DNA of 64,000 nucleotides from JAITMY01 sp031553765 (GTDB lineage Bacteria > Bacteroidota > Bacteroidia > Bacteroidales > UBA932). Both the position numbers and the translations under genes were made by a program. This document shows positions 33,836 through 42,426 of this stretch, in pieces. The notes beneath the pieces were generated by a model. The model searched no databases, had not been told where the DNA came from, and worked only from the letters and a program-made list of their open reading frames with translations. Within the stretch, counting starts at the first letter, position 1. Each line of letters begins with the position of its first letter. The stretch is taken from contig JAVBKY010000003.1 in the NCBI GenBank assembly GCA_031553765.1, positions 310,001 to 374,000 on the forward strand, written 5' to 3'.

Positions 33836-33932
33836 AAAGGACATGCGACATGCGATATGCGACTCGCGATTCATCTTTCGCATGTCGCAAGTCGCAGTTC
33901 GCATATCTGAAATTTGAAATCTGAAATTTGAA
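33836..33932. repeat. GCGATATGCGA mosaic (copy 2) plus GAAATTTGAAA tract
   Basis: ACATGCGACATGCGATATGC words pair with TTCGCATGTCGCAAGTCGC and TTCGCATATC words, forming a dyad. It is followed at 33908-33932 by TGAAATTTGAAATCTGAAAT-type repeats ending at the next ATG. It occupies the whole gap between the two transketolase subunit genes. Confidence 0.7.
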
Positions 33933-34874
33933 ATGAGCAATACTATCCCCTGCCGAAAAAGCTTTACCGACACCCTGCTGGCTCTTGCCAAAAAGGATAA
34001 GGACATTGTAGCTGTAACCAGCGATGCGCGTGGTTCGGTTACGCTTGACTCGTTTGCCAACGAGCTGCCCGAGCAATTTGTTGAAGTGGGCATTGCCGAG
34101 CAAGATGCCGTGGGCATTGCTGCCGGACTGGCCTCGTGCGGCAAAAAAACATTTGTGTGCGGTCCCGCATGCTTTTACGTTGCCCGCAGCTTAGAGCAAG
34201 TAAAAGTTGACTTAGCTTACTCAAAAAATCCCGTAAAGGTATTGGGCGTAAGCGGTGGCGTAAGCTACGGCGCGCTGGGAAGTACCCACCACAGCCTGCA
34301 CGATATTGCAGCGCTGCGCACCTTCCCCGGCATGCACATTGTGCTGCCCTGCGATATTTTTCAAACAAAAAAACTGGTAGAGCAGCTCGTTGACTACCCC
34401 TACCCCGTTTACATCCGCGTAGGTCGCAACGCTGTACCCAACGTGTACGAAAGCGAAAATATCGACTTCAAAATTGGCAAGGCCAACATGCTTGCCGATG
34501 GCAAGGACTTGACTATTATTGGCACAGGCGAAACTACTTACCACTGCCTGCAAGCCTCAAAAATTCTGAAGGAAAAAGGGCTTTCGGTACGTGTGCTGGA
34601 CATGCACACCCTAAAGCCTTTCGATACCGAAGCCGTGCTGAAAGCCGCTTCCGAAACAAGTAGAATTTTGACCGTAGAGGAGCACAGCATCTTTGGCGGA
34701 CTGGGCGCAGCCGTGGCCGAAATAGTGGTACAAAGCAAAACTATTGTTCCCGTAAAAATAGCGGGTATCCCCGATGAGAATGCTGTGCATGGCACCGCAC
34801 TTGAAATTTTCAAGCACTACGGATTAGATACAGAGGGAATAGTTGCAACTGCCGAGGCTTTTTGTAAAAAGTAA
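33933..34874 (+). CDS. Transketolase, C-terminal (pyrimidine-binding) subunit
   Basis: 313 residues. It carries the second half of the active site: FVEVGIAEQDAVGIAAGLASCGKKTFVCG includes the conserved glutamate that activates the thiamine pyrimidine. The C-terminal domain (LTIIGTGETTYHCLQASKILKEKGLSVRVLDMHTLKPFDTEAVLKAA) is complete. It forms an alpha2beta2-type enzyme with the preceding gene. The 98-nt gap between them is filled by repeat sequence, yet both genes are in the same direction with no terminator, so co-transcription is likely. Confidence 0.92.
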   Translation: MSNTIPCRKSFTDTLLALAKKDKDIVAVTSDARGSVTLDSFANELPEQFVEVGIAEQDAVGIAAGLASCGKKTFVCGPACFYVARSLEQVKVDLAYSKNPVKVLGVSGGVSYGALGSTHHSLHDIAALRTFPGMHIVLPCDIFQTKKLVEQLVDYPYPVYIRVGRNAVPNVYESENIDFKIGKANMLADGKDLTIIGTGETTYHCLQASKILKEKGLSVRVLDMHTLKPFDTEAVLKAASETSRILTVEEHSIFGGLGAAVAEIVVQSKTIVPVKIAGIPDENAVHGTALEIFKHYGLDTEGIVATAEAFCKK

Positions 34875-34876
34875 GC

Positions 34877-34945
34877 AATGATAAATTGTTAATGATTAAT
34901 GACAAACAAAATTCATTAACAATTTATCATTGACCATTAATCATT
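34877..34945. repeat. AATGATAAATTGTTAATG inverted repeat
   Basis: A perfect 18-bp inverted repeat (34877-34894 with 34914-34931). A second pair, AATGATTAATG (34891-34901) with CATTAATCATT (34935-34945), allows alternative pairing. It fills the gap before the FGGY kinase. Related words precede the genes at 36511 and 61276. Confidence 0.8.
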
Positions 34946-34950
34946 CCATT

Positions 34951-36438
34951 TTGAATTATACTCTCGCCATAGACCAAAGCACCTCGGCCACCAAAGCCAT
35001 GCTATTTGACGAGCAAGCGCAACTTGTAGCGCGTGCTTCTGTCGAGCATGAGCAATTCTACCCGCAACCCGGCTGGGTGGAGCACGATGCCGAGGAGATT
35101 TTGCGTAACGCCTATGCTGCCATTGAGCAAGTGCTGCGCGAAAGCAAAACCGATATTGCACAGGTAAAATCTGTAGCCATAACCAACCAGCGCGAAACCG
35201 TGGTGGTGTGGGATAAGCGCACGGGCAAGCCCGTGTACAACGCCATTGTATGGCAATGCCAACGTGGCGTTGACATTTGCAACAATCTAATTAAAAAAGG
35301 ATTAGAGGACACCGTAAGAGCCAAAACAGGGCTTATCATCAACCCCTACTTTTCGGCCAGCGGCGTGCAGTGGATACTGGACAACGTGCAGGGAGCACGC
35401 ACAACAGCCAACGAAGAACACCTGCTCATGGGCACCATCGACGCATGGCTCGTTTGGAATTTAACGCAAGGAAAAGTTCACGCAACAGATTACACCAACG
35501 CCTCACGCACGCTACTATTCAACACAAGTACGCTTACGTGGGACGATGAGCTGCTCGGCATGTTTACCATACCACGCAGCATGATGCCCGAGGCAAAATC
35601 ATGCGACAGCCTATTTGGTGAAACCAACCTCAACGGCATTGCAAAGCAACATATACCCATAGCGGGCGTGTTGGGCGACTCGCACGGCGCACTGGTAGGG
35701 CAAATGTGCTTTACGCAGGGCATGGGCAAGTCCACATACGGCACCGGTTCATCGCTCATGGTAAACGTGGGTGAGAAAAATATAGCGGCTCCCAAAGGTC
35801 TTGTAACCTCAGTAGGATTTGCCGCACAGGGCAAGGTGTTTTACGCCTTTGAGGGCAACATTCACTGTACAGGCGCTACCATCAAATGGTTGGTGGACGA
35901 TTTGCAGCTGATAGAATCATCTGCCGAAAGCGAAGCCATAGCCACCAGCGTGCAGGATAACGGAGGTGTGTACCTCGTACCCGCGTTTGCCGGGCTTGGC
36001 GCACCGTGGTGGAATAGCGAAGCGCGCGCCCTCATTTGCGGCATGACGCGCGGCTCGGGCAAAGCGCACGTAGTACGTGCAGCGCTTGAAGCCATTGCCT
36101 ACCAAGTAAAGGATTTGGCGGACTTAATGACGTGCGATTCGGGTATCACCCTTAAGGAATTGCGTGTAGATGGCGGTCCCGTAAAAAATAACTTCCTCAT
36201 GCAATTTCAAGCCGACATGCTTGGCACAAAAATCAACCGTAGCGAAATTGCCGAAGCCTCAGCACTCGGTGCTGTGCTTATGAACGGGCTTGCTTTGGGA
36301 CGATACACAACATTGGAAGAAGTTTCCGCTTTGCGCAAAAGCAACGATTATATTGAGCGAAAAATGGCAATTGCGGAAGTAGAGCAGCTGTATAGCGGGT
36401 GGAAGAAGGCCGTGAGGAAAACAATGGTTAATGATTAA
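34951..36438 (+). CDS. FGGY-family carbohydrate kinase (glycerol-kinase-like; possibly a ketopentose kinase)
   Basis: 495 residues from a TTG at 34951 (NYTLAIDQSTSATKAMLFD follows, the normal FGGY N-terminus); another TTG lies seven codons upstream and no ATG fits. The protein looks like glycerol kinase through NQRETVVVWDKRTGKPVYNAIVWQ, which includes the R-E and W positions that bind glycerol in GlpK. The later GlpK motif GDQ reads GDSHGAL here, so a substrate-site residue differs. The ATP-side motifs GKSTYGTGSSLM and LRVDGGPVKNNFLMQFQAD are present. No glycerol facilitator or glycerol-3-phosphate dehydrogenase is near. Operon partners point to phosphorylation of a ketose; apulose is one candidate. 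Confidence 0.85.
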   Translation: MNYTLAIDQSTSATKAMLFDEQAQLVARASVEHEQFYPQPGWVEHDAEEILRNAYAAIEQVLRESKTDIAQVKSVAITNQRETVVVWDKRTGKPVYNAIVWQCQRGVDICNNLIKKGLEDTVRAKTGLIINPYFSASGVQWILDNVQGARTTANEEHLLMGTIDAWLVWNLTQGKVHATDYTNASRTLLFNTSTLTWDDELLGMFTIPRSMMPEAKSCDSLFGETNLNGIAKQHIPIAGVLGDSHGALVGQMCFTQGMGKSTYGTGSSLMVNVGEKNIAAPKGLVTSVGFAAQGKVFYAFEGNIHCTGATIKWLVDDLQLIESSAESEAIATSVQDNGGVYLVPAFAGLGAPWWNSEARALICGMTRGSGKAHVVRAALEAIAYQVKDLADLMTCDSGITLKELRVDGGPVKNNFLMQFQADMLGTKINRSEIAEASALGAVLMNGLALGRYTTLEEVSALRKSNDYIERKMAIAEVEQLYSGWKKAVRKTMVND

Positions 36439-36507
36439 TGATAAATTATTAACGAATACCATTGAGCATCCTCATTAAACATTAACAATTAATAATTTAC
36501 AATTATA
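36424..36507. repeat. TTAATGATTAATGATAAATTATTAA-type mosaic before the isomerase
   Basis: AT-rich words (TTAATGAT, ATAAATTATTAA, CATTAACAATTAAT) form loose dyads overlapping the kinase stop and running up to the isomerase ATG. It is a diverged relative of 34877-34945 and 61188-61270. Confidence 0.6.
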
Positions 36508-36510
36508 AAA

Positions 36511-37929
36511 ATGGCGTACAAACAAAAACTAACCTTCGGGCTGATAGTCGGCACAAGGAATATTTTCAACGCGAAAGTAGCGCAAGCCTCACGCAGCGTT
36601 GTTATGACAAAGTTAGAGCAGCTGGGCTACGATTACGTTATTGTTTCGGAGCAGGACACCAATTTGGGTTGCATTGAAACTTACGACGATGCCAAAAAAT
36701 GCGCCGCATTGTTCAGCGCAAAGCGCGATGTAATTGATGGTATCATGGTTATCCTCCCCAACTTTGGCGATGAGGGTAGCATTGTTAACTCCATCAACAT
36801 GGCCAAGTTGAACGTGCCCATTATGGTGCAAGCCTGTGATGACGACAACGATAAGGTGGATGTAAACAGCCGCCGTGATGCTTTCTGCGGAAAGATTTCG
36901 GTATGCAACAACTTCTACCAATATGGACTTCCGTACACCGAAACCACGTTTCACACGCAACCGCTGGAAAGCGAATCGTTCGTTAACGACGTACACCGTT
37001 TTGCCGCTGTATGCCGCGTGACCAATGGTCTGCGTAAGGCTCGTATTGGCGCTATCGGCGCTCGTCCCGCTAACTTCCAAACCGTTCGCGCAAGCGAAAA
37101 GATTCTGCAAGCAAGCGGTATCACCGTGGTTCCTGTGGATATGTCTGAAATTATTTTTGCGGCGCAAAAGTTGGCAGGTTCGGCTGAGGTTGCCAAGAAG
37201 GTAGAGGAAATTAAGGCTTACGGAAAAATCCCCTCACTCATTAAGGAAGATAAGATTGCGCGTCAGGCACAATTCGGCTTGGCTGTTGAGAACTGGATTG
37301 CCGCCAACGAAATTGACGCAAGTACGCTGCAATGCTGGGATTCGTTGGAGAAGAACTTTGGTTGCGCTGCCTGCGTTACCATGAGCATGATGGGCGAAAA
37401 GTTGATGCCCAGCGCTTGCGAAGTGGATATTGCCGGAGCCGTATCCATGTACACGCTGATGTTGGCAAGCGGCACACCAAGCGCCCTGCTTGACTGGAAC
37501 AATAACTTTGCCCAAGACCGCAACAAGTGTGTATGTACGCACTGCGGTAACTACCCCAAGAGCTTTATGCAAACCACACCTGAGATTTCTACGCTCGACG
37601 TGCTGGGTACACAGCTGGGACACGAGGATACATTCGGCGCAGTAAAGGGCATGGTTGCCCCCGGCCCATTCTCGTTCTTCCGCATTTCTACCGACGATAC
37701 AGCAGGTTGCGTAAAGGCCTACGTAGGTGAAGGTCAACTCACCGCCGATGCTTACGGCATGGACGGTGGTATTGCAGTAACGCAAGTAAACAACCTCCAA
37801 AATTTGCTTAAATTCATTTGCAAAAATGGCTTTGAGCACCACGTTGCTATGGGTCGCGGAAGCCTCGCCGATATTATTGAGGAGGCTACGGTGAACTACT
37901 TGGGTTGGGAGGTGTATAGGCACGAGTAA
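36511..37929 (+). CDS. L-fucose/arabinose isomerase-like protein
   Basis: 472 residues. The N-terminal part (KLTFGLIVGTRNIFNAKVAQASRSVVMTKLEQLGYDYVIV...DVIDGIMVILPNFGDEGS) and middle (IGAIGARPANFQTVRASEKIL) match the fucose-isomerase-like fold with aldose-ketose isomerase activity. Candidate metal ligands are the acidic CEVDIAG segment, Asp in LLDWNNN and a histidine in the C-terminal FEHHVAMGRGSL. A Cys-rich stretch (KCVCTHCGN) is unusual for FucI and worth note. Standing after a two-subunit transketolase and an FGGY kinase, it probably makes the ketose that the kinase phosphorylates. The true sugar is unknown. Confidence 0.8.
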   Translation: MAYKQKLTFGLIVGTRNIFNAKVAQASRSVVMTKLEQLGYDYVIVSEQDTNLGCIETYDDAKKCAALFSAKRDVIDGIMVILPNFGDEGSIVNSINMAKLNVPIMVQACDDDNDKVDVNSRRDAFCGKISVCNNFYQYGLPYTETTFHTQPLESESFVNDVHRFAAVCRVTNGLRKARIGAIGARPANFQTVRASEKILQASGITVVPVDMSEIIFAAQKLAGSAEVAKKVEEIKAYGKIPSLIKEDKIARQAQFGLAVENWIAANEIDASTLQCWDSLEKNFGCAACVTMSMMGEKLMPSACEVDIAGAVSMYTLMLASGTPSALLDWNNNFAQDRNKCVCTHCGNYPKSFMQTTPEISTLDVLGTQLGHEDTFGAVKGMVAPGPFSFFRISTDDTAGCVKAYVGEGQLTADAYGMDGGIAVTQVNNLQNLLKFICKNGFEHHVAMGRGSLADIIEEATVNYLGWEVYRHE

Positions 37930-37979
37930 TCCGATAGGATGGCGCAAAACGCCATTGAGAATTGAAATGCACCAAGAGG

Positions 37980-39551
37980 TTAATATGCCGCGGCTATTAA
38001 TTTCTTGGTGTATTCGTTTTGTGGATGTTCAAAGAGTTGTTCGGTATCGTTTACCTCAACCAAATTACCGCCACGCATTACCATTACACGGTCGCTGATT
38101 TGACGCACTACGCCCAAGTCGTGCGAAATAAAGATGTAACTCAAACCTAACTCTTTTTTCAAATCAGCTAATAGCTGCAGCACTTGTGCCTGTATGGACA
38201 CGTCTAGCGCGGAAACAGATTCATCGCAAATCAATACCTGCGGATGAACGGCTAAGGCGCGTGCTATAACAATACGTTGGCGCTGTCCGCCGCTTAGCTC
38301 ATGCGGAAAGCGCGAGAAGTAAGTTTCGTCAAGTCCAACTTTTTGCAACAATTTATTTGCTTCATTTACCGCCTCGCTTTTGCTTGCGCAAATACCATGC
38401 ACCAGCATAGGTTCTACTATGGCTTCGCCAATACGCAAACGTGGATTGAGCGATGAGTAAGGATCTTGAAACACCAACTGCACCTTCCGGCGAAAGGCTT
38501 TGAGTGTTTCTCCCTGCGCATGATTTATTTGCTCCCCATTCAGAAAAATTTCACCCTGCTGCGCTGTTGCCAGCTGCATGATGCTACGTCCCAAGGTTGT
38601 TTTTCCACAACCCGATTCGCCCACCAGTCCCAAAGTTTCACCCTTGTACAGGTCAAGCGAAATATTATTTACCGCCGTAAAAGTTTGAAGCGGTTTTCCA
38701 AAAAGGTTTTTCTTAGTGACAAAAGTGGTGCTGAGATTTGTTACTGAAAGTAATTTTTCCCGTTCGCCTATTTGAGTGCAAAAATCATTTATTTCTCGCT
38801 TGCGAGCTTTTATAAGTTGCTTTGTATAAGGATGCTGTGGGTTATGCAGGATATCCTTGGCACTCCCCTGCTCCACCACCACACCATGCTGCATTACCGC
38901 AATATTTTCGCAAATGGCCGATACCACATCAAGATCATGGCTAACAAATAGCATAGCCATACCATAGCGTTTTTGCAGCGCTTGCAGTAGCTGTAATACC
39001 TCACGCTGCACCGTTACATCAAGTGCCGTAGTTGGTTCATCGGCAATGAGCAGCTGCGGTTCACAAGCTATAGCCATGGCTATCATTACACGCTGTAGCT
39101 GTCCGCCGCTTAGCTGATGAGGATACTTTTTAAAACTCTCCTCGGGGCGAGGAATCATAACTTCGGTAAACAGCTGCAAAGTTCTTTCCTTGGCCTGCTG
39201 CTTATCGAAACCCTTATGCAACTGCAAAATTTCGCATACCTGCTCGCCACAGCGCAACGAGGGATTGAGCGCGGTCATTGGCTCCTGAAAAATCATGGAG
39301 ATGTTTTTTCTACGCAAATCGCAACGTTCTTTTTCCGAAAGAGAAAGGAGATTTTTTCCATTGAAAAGAATTTCGCCCTGCGCGGTTGCGCCCTTTGGCA
39401 GCAAACCCATCACAGCAAACGAGGTCATGCTCTTGCCCGAACCCGACTCGCCAACCAAGCCCAGCGTTTGCCCCGCCGCAATGCTTAACGACACGTTTTT
39501 GACAACGGGACGAGGACCGAAGGATATGGAAAGATTGGATATTTGAAGCAT
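37980..39551 (-). CDS. Oligopeptide/dipeptide-type ABC transporter ATPase, two ATPase domains fused (DppD-DppF/YejF type)
   Basis: 523 residues with two complete ABC domains in one chain. Domain 1 has Walker A GESGSGKS and signature LSGGQLQR; domain 2 has GESGCGKT and LSGGQRQR. Each has a Walker B with an Asp-Glu pair (LLIADEPTTALD and LICDESVSALD). The C-terminus of each carries the oligopeptide-family extension. It would power import of peptides or nickel-type ligands. No permease or binding-protein gene lies next to it, so its membrane partner is elsewhere. It is convergent with the isomerase gene. Confidence 0.93.
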   Translation of the reverse strand: MLQISNLSISFGPRPVVKNVSLSIAAGQTLGLVGESGSGKSMTSFAVMGLLPKGATAQGEILFNGKNLLSLSEKERCDLRRKNISMIFQEPMTALNPSLRCGEQVCEILQLHKGFDKQQAKERTLQLFTEVMIPRPEESFKKYPHQLSGGQLQRVMIAMAIACEPQLLIADEPTTALDVTVQREVLQLLQALQKRYGMAMLFVSHDLDVVSAICENIAVMQHGVVVEQGSAKDILHNPQHPYTKQLIKARKREINDFCTQIGEREKLLSVTNLSTTFVTKKNLFGKPLQTFTAVNNISLDLYKGETLGLVGESGCGKTTLGRSIMQLATAQQGEIFLNGEQINHAQGETLKAFRRKVQLVFQDPYSSLNPRLRIGEAIVEPMLVHGICASKSEAVNEANKLLQKVGLDETYFSRFPHELSGGQRQRIVIARALAVHPQVLICDESVSALDVSIQAQVLQLLADLKKELGLSYIFISHDLGVVRQISDRVMVMRGGNLVEVNDTEQLFEHPQNEYTKKLIAAAY

Positions 39552-39578
39552 TTACAATTTAACGATTGACGATTTACA

Positions 39579-39689
39579 ATTACCCCCAACCCCCTAAAGG
39601 GGGCTATAACCACAGTGGGCTTGCGGGAAAATGTACTACTGCTAACAAACAGACAATGTTATAGCCCCCTTTAGGGGGTTGGGGGTAAT
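39579..39689. repeat. Perfect 32-bp inverted repeat of the CCCCCAACCCCCTAAAGG family
   Basis: Arms 39579-39610 and 39658-39689 are exact reverse complements (32 bp) around a 47-nt centre. Each arm also contains an inner CCCCCT/AGGGGG hairpin. It lies between the ABC ATPase and the ArgE-like gene, both on the minus strand. Only 111 bp long, it has no ORF. Confidence 0.9.
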
Positions 39690-39693
39690 AATT

Positions 39694-40743
39694 CTAAAAG
39701 TTCAAATTTTCTAATAGTTTCTCATATATCTCCACCGCCTCCTCTATCTCACTCACACAAATATACTCATTGGCAGAGTGCGAACGAGCCGAGTCGCCAG
39801 GTCCCATTTTGAGTGAGGGTAACTTAAGCAACGCTATATCGCTTGTGGTAGGCGACACGTAAGTTTCACGTCCTATTTTGGTTGCAGCAACGACCAGCGG
39901 ATGCTCATCGGCAATGCTGGATGCACGAATGCGCGTGGAACGCGGCTGCACATCACACCTTACGCTAGCGCGAATTATGTCCACAATTTCTTGGTTATCG
40001 TAGGCATCGGTGGGGCGAACATCCACCACAAACTTACACTCGGCAGGGACTACGTTATGCTGCGTTCCGCAAGATATCATGGTAGTAGTCATTTTCACCT
40101 CGCCCATGCGCACGGATTTCTTAGGGAACTTAAATGTGCGAAACCACTCAATGGCATCCACTGCGTGGTACAGCGCATTGTCGCCCTCGTTACGGGCGGC
40201 GTGTCCTTGCTTACCATGCGCGGTGCAGTCCAGCACCATGAGGCCACGCTCGCCAACGGCTGCCTGCATTTGCGTAGGCTCGCCCACAATGGCGCAGTCA
40301 ATTTTTCCCAACAGCGGTTTTATGCTTTCAATACCATTTGGACCCTGCACTTCCTCCTCGGCAACAATAGCCAAGGCAAGGTTGTAGGGTAACTGTTTCT
40401 TGTAAAAATTGCAGTATGTCGCAATAAGTGATACCACCGAAGCACCCGCATCGTTACTACCCAAACCGTAAAGTTTTCCTTCTTCAATTGTTGGAGTATA
40501 TGGATCGCGCGTATAACCTGCGGCAGGGCGCACGGTATCATGATGCGAACACAACAACAACGTTGGCTTTGCCTCGTCATAGTTTTCACAAAACGAAAAA
40601 ACGTTGTTTAAATGCCGTTGGGGTGCTACACCCTGTTCCTGCAAAAAATCAAAAATGATTTGCGCGGTAGCACTTTCTTCACGAGAAATAGATGGCGTAG
40701 AAATTAGATGTTGTAATAGGGATATGGCGGTTTGTGAGGTCAT
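39694..40743 (-). CDS. argE: M20 family deacetylase, ArgE-like (N-acyl-ornithine deacetylase)
   Basis: 349 residues. The metal-binding pattern is visible: His in LLLCSHHDTV, Asp in GLGSNDAGASV, the catalytic glutamate pair in AIVAEEEVQGPNG, a ligand in AIVGEPTQ, and a C-terminal His in ARSHSANEYICV. The dimerization domain (GKQGHAARNEGDNALYHAVDAIEW) is complete. It most resembles the Bacteroidota acyl-ornithine/lysine deacetylases of arginine synthesis, and argB lies 3 kb away. Bacteroides species use succinyl rather than acetyl intermediates, and that could apply here. Specificity cannot be read from the sequence alone. Confidence 0.82.
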   Translation of the reverse strand: MTSQTAISLLQHLISTPSISREESATAQIIFDFLQEQGVAPQRHLNNVFSFCENYDEAKPTLLLCSHHDTVRPAAGYTRDPYTPTIEEGKLYGLGSNDAGASVVSLIATYCNFYKKQLPYNLALAIVAEEEVQGPNGIESIKPLLGKIDCAIVGEPTQMQAAVGERGLMVLDCTAHGKQGHAARNEGDNALYHAVDAIEWFRTFKFPKKSVRMGEVKMTTTMISCGTQHNVVPAECKFVVDVRPTDAYDNQEIVDIIRASVRCDVQPRSTRIRASSIADEHPLVVAATKIGRETYVSPTTSDIALLKLPSLKMGPGDSARSHSANEYICVSEIEEAVEIYEKLLENLNF

Positions 40744-40790
40744 AATTTGCTTTGTTTCTACAAAGATAGAAAATCTTCCCTTTCTTTTAC

Positions 40791-41173
40791 GTCACTTTGG
40801 CTTGACCCAAAGTAACAAAAAGACAAGACCGAACGATGCTTCAACCCGCCACGTGCAAAACTGTATTTCGCGTCTCATACGACGCTCATAGTTTTGCTAC
40901 GCTCTTGCCAGCGCCGGCCCGCCATTCGGTCAATCCCGCACACGCCATCGCACAAGGCCAAGAGGGCGCAGGTGTGATAGCCTACTTGCCGCAAGGCAAT
41001 TAAGGCAGCATGTGCTTTGTAGGCGGGGTACCCGCAGGGTGTAGCGGCGTAAAACAAAATGATGTTTGAGCGAAGCGAGTTCATTTTGTTTAGCCAAGCA
41101 AGCCCGTAGCGAGTCGCCGAGAAGTTAAGCCGCGAGTTTTTTTGTTACTTTTTTTGACGGACAAAAAAAGTAA
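40791..41173. repeat. ~383-bp hairpin-bounded non-coding element, copy 2 (inverted)
   Basis: It begins with hairpin GTCACTTTGG/CCAAAGTAAC (loop CTTGAC, one mismatch) and ends with a 12-bp hairpin TTACTTTTTTTG/CAAAAAAAGTAA (loop ACGGA). The first 119 bp are the inverted copy of 21722-21840. Lengths of the two elements are almost equal (384 and 383). The interior differs but has similar architecture, including an internal 11-bp hairpin (AAACAAAATGA at 41052-41062 with 41081-41091). It fills the gap between the ArgE-like and UroD-like genes, ending just before a TAnnTTTG box. Confidence 0.75.
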
Positions 41174-41185
41174 GATGTAAAAGGT

Positions 41186-41193
41186 TATATTTG
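41186..41193 (+). promoter_or_regulatory. Candidate -7 box (TATATTTG) for the UroD-like gene
   Basis: TATATTTG fits TAnnTTTG and lies 22 nt before the ATG at 41216, immediately after copy 2 of the large repeat element. Confidence 0.45.
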
Positions 41194-41215
41194 TACTTCA
41201 TACAATAACCCTACC

Positions 41216-42343
41216 ATGAAAGAGCAATTCAACTACACCCTTAAGGATGCGCAGGCCACTGCGGTTACACCTATTGCGCCGGAAAATTTCGACACCCAAA
41301 AGTACGTTGACCACGAGCAAAGCCTGCTGGAGCGTTGCGCTGACTTTTGGAAAAAGGACAGCGGGGTGCTGGTGTATCGCCGCATGCGCGTGGGTGAGGT
41401 ATTTGCCGAGGATTCGGCGGACATGAAAAAGTCGTTGGCTTGGCAGTTGGGCGCGCTTGAAAAGAGCATGCTGTTTAAAGCTGACGTTCCCAACTTTTTG
41501 GAGCCGTGGTATGGCATAGGAACTGCGGCGGCAGCCTTTGGCTGGGATTACCTTTGGGAACCGGGACAAGCACCTGCCGTAAACGGTAAATTCGAAACTA
41601 CTGAGCAAGCGTTGAACTACGCCACCAAGCCCATTGCCGACACACCCATAGGCAAGCACACGCTTGATATGGTGGAGTATTTTTTACAGGCTACTAAGAG
41701 TAAACTACCCATGTCATACTGCGATGTGCAGTCGCCGCTAAACGTGGCGGGCAACATAATTGACACGAACAACTTCCTCACCGATTTTTACCTTGCTCCC
41801 GAAACGGTTTCCGCGTTACTGGACAAAATTGCGGACTTGATGATTGATTTCACGGCGTTGCAAAAGAATCTTATTGGAGATGCGCTGGCTTCACCGGGAC
41901 ACGGTTTTGCGTCATCGCGCGCCTTTACGGGCTTTGGCATGAGCGATGATAATGCGGTGATGATTTCTCCTGAATTTTACAACGGAATAGTCGCACCATC
42001 GTTTACTAAGGTGGGCAACGCATTTGACGGCGGCGTGTTTCATTCGTGTGGTAACTGGGGTGGCAAGTGCGCCGACATTGTAAAGCTCCCCAACCTTCGC
42101 ATGGCCGATGGAGCTTTTACTTTTGGCACCGACCCTGCGCCCAACAGCACTGAACCATTCCCAAAAGCATTTGCGAATACTGGGGTAGTACTCAACGCAC
42201 GCATGGTAGGTGATATGCACTTGGTGGAAGAAAAAGTACGAGAGCTTTGGACACCGGGCATGAAGTTAATTGTGGTTACCTACTGCGCTACACCCGAGGA
42301 ACAGGCGGAAGTGTACGATAGAATACATGAGATTTGTAAATAA
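41216..42343 (+). CDS. Uroporphyrinogen-decarboxylase/MtaA-like protein (UroD superfamily)
   Basis: 375 residues of a UroD-type TIM barrel. The segment EPWYGIGTAAAAFGWDY, the SYCDVQSPLNVAGNIIDTNNFLTDFYLAPETVSALLDKIADL core and the metal-site-like FHSCGNWGGKC near residue 278 are visible. The Cys/His motif resembles the cobamide-dependent methyltransferases (MtaA, MtbA) more than the haem enzyme, which has no such motif. A methyl-transfer role cannot be proved here. It is followed 83 nt later by an MFS carrier, so a carbon-source-related function is suggested. It is not true HemE on this evidence. Confidence 0.75.
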   Translation: MKEQFNYTLKDAQATAVTPIAPENFDTQKYVDHEQSLLERCADFWKKDSGVLVYRRMRVGEVFAEDSADMKKSLAWQLGALEKSMLFKADVPNFLEPWYGIGTAAAAFGWDYLWEPGQAPAVNGKFETTEQALNYATKPIADTPIGKHTLDMVEYFLQATKSKLPMSYCDVQSPLNVAGNIIDTNNFLTDFYLAPETVSALLDKIADLMIDFTALQKNLIGDALASPGHGFASSRAFTGFGMSDDNAVMISPEFYNGIVAPSFTKVGNAFDGGVFHSCGNWGGKCADIVKLPNLRMADGAFTFGTDPAPNSTEPFPKAFANTGVVLNARMVGDMHLVEEKVRELWTPGMKLIVVTYCATPEEQAEVYDRIHEICK

Positions 42344-42344
42344 C

Positions 42345-42426
42345 GAGATTTGCGATGCCCGATTTGCGATATGCGACAAGGCTTGCGCACCCAAATTGAA
42401 ATCTGATACTTGAAATCTGAAATCAT
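42345..42426. repeat. GCGATATGCGA mosaic (copy 3) plus TTGAAATCTGAAA tract
   Basis: Words GATTTGCGATGCCC, GATTTGCGATATGCGAC and a half dyad without the complementary arm are followed by AAATTGAAATCTG-type repeats ending at the MFS ATG. It fills the gap to the MFS gene. Confidence 0.6.

Noticed and set aside
32995..34874. Transketolase broken by a frameshift or insertion
   Set aside because: The two genes end and start at normal domain borders, each complete, with a clean gap. Two-subunit transketolases of this form are well known.
34877..36507. CRISPR-like arrays from repeated AT-rich words
   Set aside because: Word spacing is irregular, there are no unique spacers of constant length, and no cas genes are in the window.
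39579..39689. The 32-bp inverted repeat as a transcription terminator
   Set aside because: No T tract follows either arm, both flanking genes are co-directional, and its centre is 47 nt, too long for an intrinsic terminator hairpin.
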